Below are positions 8,661 through 9,812 of a stretch of DNA of 9,812 nucleotides, piece after piece. This stretch comes from Thermoanaerobaculia bacterium (GTDB lineage Bacteria > Acidobacteriota > Thermoanaerobaculia > Gp7-AA8): positions 1 to 9,812 of the forward strand of contig JADGOA010000119.1 in the NCBI GenBank assembly GCA_017883215.1. Direction: 5' to 3'. Numbering within the stretch: the first letter of the stretch is position 1; the number at the start of each line of letters is the position of its first letter. Both the position numbers and the translations under genes were made by a program. Under the pieces are notes generated by a model. That model was given only the letters and a program-made list of their open reading frames with translations. It had not been told where the DNA came from and did no database searches.

Positions 8661-9170
8661 CTACTTCTTCTTGGCGGACGTGGATTCGGTCGGCTCTTTC
8701 GCCGCCAGCCACTCATTCCAGCCGCCGAGGAGCGCGGCCGTGTTCTTGATTCCGACTGCGTTGAGATCGAGCACCGCACGGGCGCTTGTGTGTTCCTGCG
8801 CTCAAGCACAGTACGTGATGATCTCCTTGTTCTTCGGCAGCTCCTTGAGTCTGCTGGGAAGCTCGCTCAGCGGGATGCTGATGGCTCCCTTGATGTGGCT
8901 GAGGTCGTACGACTCCTTGGTACGGACGTCGACCCAGATCGCCTTGTTCGCTTTGACGAGCTTGATGGCCTCGTCACGCGGGACGCGGCGTGCAGATTCG
9001 AGCGGCGCTTCCGGGGCTGGAGCCCGTGTGCCCATATCGATCTTGATCGGCGACTGCGCCGTCTGCTGCGGAGTCGTGGCGACCCGTGGCTGGTTCGGCA
9101 CCTTCATCTGTGCGGCCGCGACTGCTGCGACGAACGTCGACGCAATCGCGACTGCTGCGAGTTTTCGCAT
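8661..9170 (-). CDS. Exported rhodanese-like protein, putative selenoprotein (TGA 8804-8802 read as Sec)
   Basis: The frame gives 169 residues if the TGA at 8804-8802 is read as selenocysteine (residue 123) and the TAG at 8663-8661 ends it. Residues 1-20 are a signal peptide (MRKLAAVAIASTFVAAVAAA, cut before Gln), so the protein should be periplasmic. A Pro/Ala-rich linker (21-60) precedes the rhodanese domain: VPRDEAIKLVKANKAIWVDV (63-82), SHIKGAISIPLSEL (91-104), then the active loop ITYCA-U-AQEHTSARAVLDL (118-136) and TAALLGGWNEWLAA (144-157). Related proteins, as I recall them, have Cys at the TGA position (YCxCP-type loop). The distance from U123 to Ser129 equals that from catalytic Cys to Ser in CRSGNRS-type loops, so Sec may be the catalytic residue with C121 its partner. 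AAAGGAGAG ends 7 nt before the ATG and settles the start. Alternatives are a nonsense mutation or a sequencing error. Substrate is unknown. Confidence 0.85.
8769..8803 (-). promoter_or_regulatory. Candidate bacterial SECIS hairpin after the TGA
   Basis: Bacterial selenocysteine insertion needs an mRNA hairpin directly after the UGA. Here GAGCGC, which includes the last two bases of the TGA, can pair with GUGCUC 24 nt further on. An alternative inner hairpin pairs CAC with GUG (8790-8788 and 8774-8772) and GCG with UGC (8785-8783 and 8778-8776), with loop CCCG about 23-26 nt from the U of UGA, near the usual apical-loop distance. The stems are weak and I cannot recognise the SelB-binding loop, so this is only a candidate. 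Confidence 0.35.
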
Positions 9171-9177
9171 TCGGCAA

Positions 9178-9186
9178 CTCTCCTTT
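9178..9186 (-). promoter_or_regulatory. Strong ribosome binding site of the rhodanese
   Basis: AAAGGAGAG on the minus strand lies 7 nt before ATG 9170. It decides the start codon and excludes the long upstream extension of the same frame to 9683. It is the only strong Shine-Dalgarno I see in the window. Confidence 0.85.
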
Positions 9187-9248
9187 CGGCGACTGTGAAC
9201 GGCGCGGAAGGGTAGCATCTTCCAGCGCGGCCCAGCCTGAGCCCGAGC

Positions 9249-9316
9249 TGTCGGGTGTTCGGTGTCGGGTGTCGGGTGTCGGGTGTCAGGTGTCAGGGCC
9301 CGACACCCGACACCCG
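9249..9316. repeat. Inverted array of 7-bp tandem repeats between rhodanese and Rrf2 genes
   Basis: Units of GTGTCGG (some GTGTCAG or GTGTTCG) repeat across 9249-9297, followed by the reverse-complement units GACACCC at 9302-9316. CGGGTGTCGGGTGTC at 9273-9287 pairs perfectly with 9302-9316 over 15 bp with a 14-nt loop. It lies in the divergent gap, outside both proximal promoters. Confidence 0.9.
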
Positions 9317-9350
9317 GTCGGGAGGCGGAACAATCCATCCCGCCAGTCGG

Positions 9351-9381
9351 TTGTGTAAACCGTACCGCAGTGGTACTGTTT
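9351..9381 (+). promoter_or_regulatory. Promoter and Rrf2-type operator of the downstream regulator
   Basis: An inverted repeat of 25 bp spans 9357-9381: AAACCGTACC, spacer GCAGT, GGTACTGTTT, with one mismatched pair. Its length and shape resemble IscR/Rrf2 type-1 sites. A possible promoter, TTGTGT (9351-9356) and TACTGT (9374-9379) with exact 17-bp spacing, overlaps it, as expected for autorepression. The hexamers are weak individually. TACTGT ends 10 nt before the TTG start, again suggesting a short or absent leader. Confidence 0.55.
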
Positions 9382-9389
9382 CCGCCGCC

Positions 9390-9812
9390 TTGCTCAAGAT
9401 CTCTCGTTTGACCGACTACGGACTGCTCGCCTGCGTCTACCTCGCCCGCAATCACGGCCAGGTCGTCGCCGCACGCGAGATCGCCGAGTTCTACCACCTT
9501 CCGCTCCCGATGGTGACGAAGGTGTTGAAGAGCCTCGGCACAGGCGGCGTCATCCATTCCCACCGCGGGGTGGACGGCGGATATTCGTTCGACGGCGACG
9601 CTGAGCTCGTCACGCTCGGCGAGCTGATCGCAGTCTTGGAAGGGCCGTGGGACCTGGTCGAATGCGAGACCACCGACGACCACGGCATGGCCACATGCGC
9701 CATCCGCGTGGCGTGTCCGTCGCGGCGATTCATGTTCGGCATCAACCGTGCGATCAAGGGAGCGTTCGAGCAGGTCTCACTCGGCGATCTCACGCGCGGG
9801 GTTATGCCCCTC
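9390..9812 (+). CDS. Rrf2-family Fe-S-dependent regulator (SUF-type), 3' end beyond the window
   Basis: The visible 141 codons are open to the right edge, so the gene is nearly complete but has no stop here. It begins LKISRLTDYGLLACVYLAR, the usual Rrf2 start, from a TTG codon at 9390. The winged HTH covers about 25-66, with AAREIAEFYHLPLPMVTKVL (27-46) and RGVDGGYSF (59-67). Cysteines C92, C103 and C109 (LVECE, ATCAI, ACPSR) fit an Fe-S cluster site. The ACPSRRF...INRAIKGAFEQVSLGDL ending resembles the regulators of the SUF Fe-S assembly operon. Expect repression of its own operon when loaded with cluster; sufB, sufC and sufD may follow off the right edge (inference). No Shine-Dalgarno is seen. 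It is divergent from the putative seleno-rhodanese, 219 bp away. Confidence 0.92.
   Translation, partial: MLKISRLTDYGLLACVYLARNHGQVVAAREIAEFYHLPLPMVTKVLKSLGTGGVIHSHRGVDGGYSFDGDAELVTLGELIAVLEGPWDLVECETTDDHGMATCAIRVACPSRRFMFGINRAIKGAFEQVSLGDLTRGVMPL

Noticed and set aside
8661..9170. Rhodanese as a simple pseudogene
   Set aside because: The codons after the TGA keep conserved rhodanese sequence in frame, with no other lesion, and the TGA falls at a family cysteine position. A nonsense mutation or read error cannot be fully excluded from one sequence.
8560..9198. 212-codon plus-strand frame over the rhodanese
   Set aside because: It is antisense to the rhodanese gene, includes the repeat array and terminator, and shows no known domain.
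8802..9683. 293-residue frame ending at the TGA 8802
   Set aside because: The part upstream of 9170 antisenses the Rrf2 gene and the repeat array. The real start is fixed by the AAAGGAGAG site before 9170, and the TGA is probably recoded.

Overview
The window looks like a stretch of chromosome from a GC-rich, Gram-negative-type bacterium with an outer membrane. It has a TamB-type envelope protein, an exported rhodanese with a signal peptide, and a membrane-bound diguanylate cyclase. Protein style (TamB, glycerate kinase, enolase) and abundant self-complementary short tandem repeats between genes make me think of Acidobacteriota or a similar soil lineage. That placement is an impression, not a proof. 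There are no rRNA or tRNA genes, transposases, phage genes or CRISPR arrays.

Layout, left to right. (1) 1-3989, minus strand: most of a very large TamB/AsmA-like protein whose C-terminus lies beyond the left edge. (2) 4027-4050: a perfect 24-bp palindrome between it and the next gene. (3) 4052-5242, minus: a MOFRL-family glycerate 2-kinase. (4) 5332-6522, plus: a two-TM, HAMP, GGDEF diguanylate cyclase, divergent from the kinase. (5) 6524-6610: three GGAC/GTCC hairpins in the convergent gap. (6) 6617-7048, minus: a MarR-family regulator with a clear promoter overlapped by a palindromic operator. (7) 7093-7230: an inverted array of 9-bp repeats. (8) 7239-8519, minus: enolase. (9) 8537-8638: an inverted array of 7-bp repeats, then a strong intrinsic terminator. 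(10) 8661-9170, minus: an exported rhodanese-like protein read through an in-frame TGA, which I interpret as selenocysteine. (11) 9249-9316: a third inverted short-repeat array. (12) 9390 to the right edge, plus: an Rrf2-family iron-sulfur regulator, probably SUF-type, with its own operator.

The most important point is the rhodanese. Ordinary gene calling stops it at 8802 and loses the last 46 residues. The frame continues after the TGA with convincing rhodanese sequence to a TAG at 8661, and the TGA falls where related proteins, as I recall them, carry cysteine (the CxC of the active-site loop). Divergent from it is an Rrf2 regulator with three cysteines, so this end of the window looks concerned with sulfur, selenium and Fe-S chemistry. 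Glycerate 2-kinase makes 2-phosphoglycerate and enolase consumes it, a metabolic link between two genes that are not in one operon.

Two genome-style features recur. Several genes (marR, eno, the glycerate kinase, perhaps rrf2) have a -10-like hexamer only 6-10 nt before the start codon and no Shine-Dalgarno, which suggests leaderless mRNAs; only the rhodanese has a strong ribosome binding site. Nearly every gap longer than 60 bp carries palindromic or inverted short-repeat DNA.
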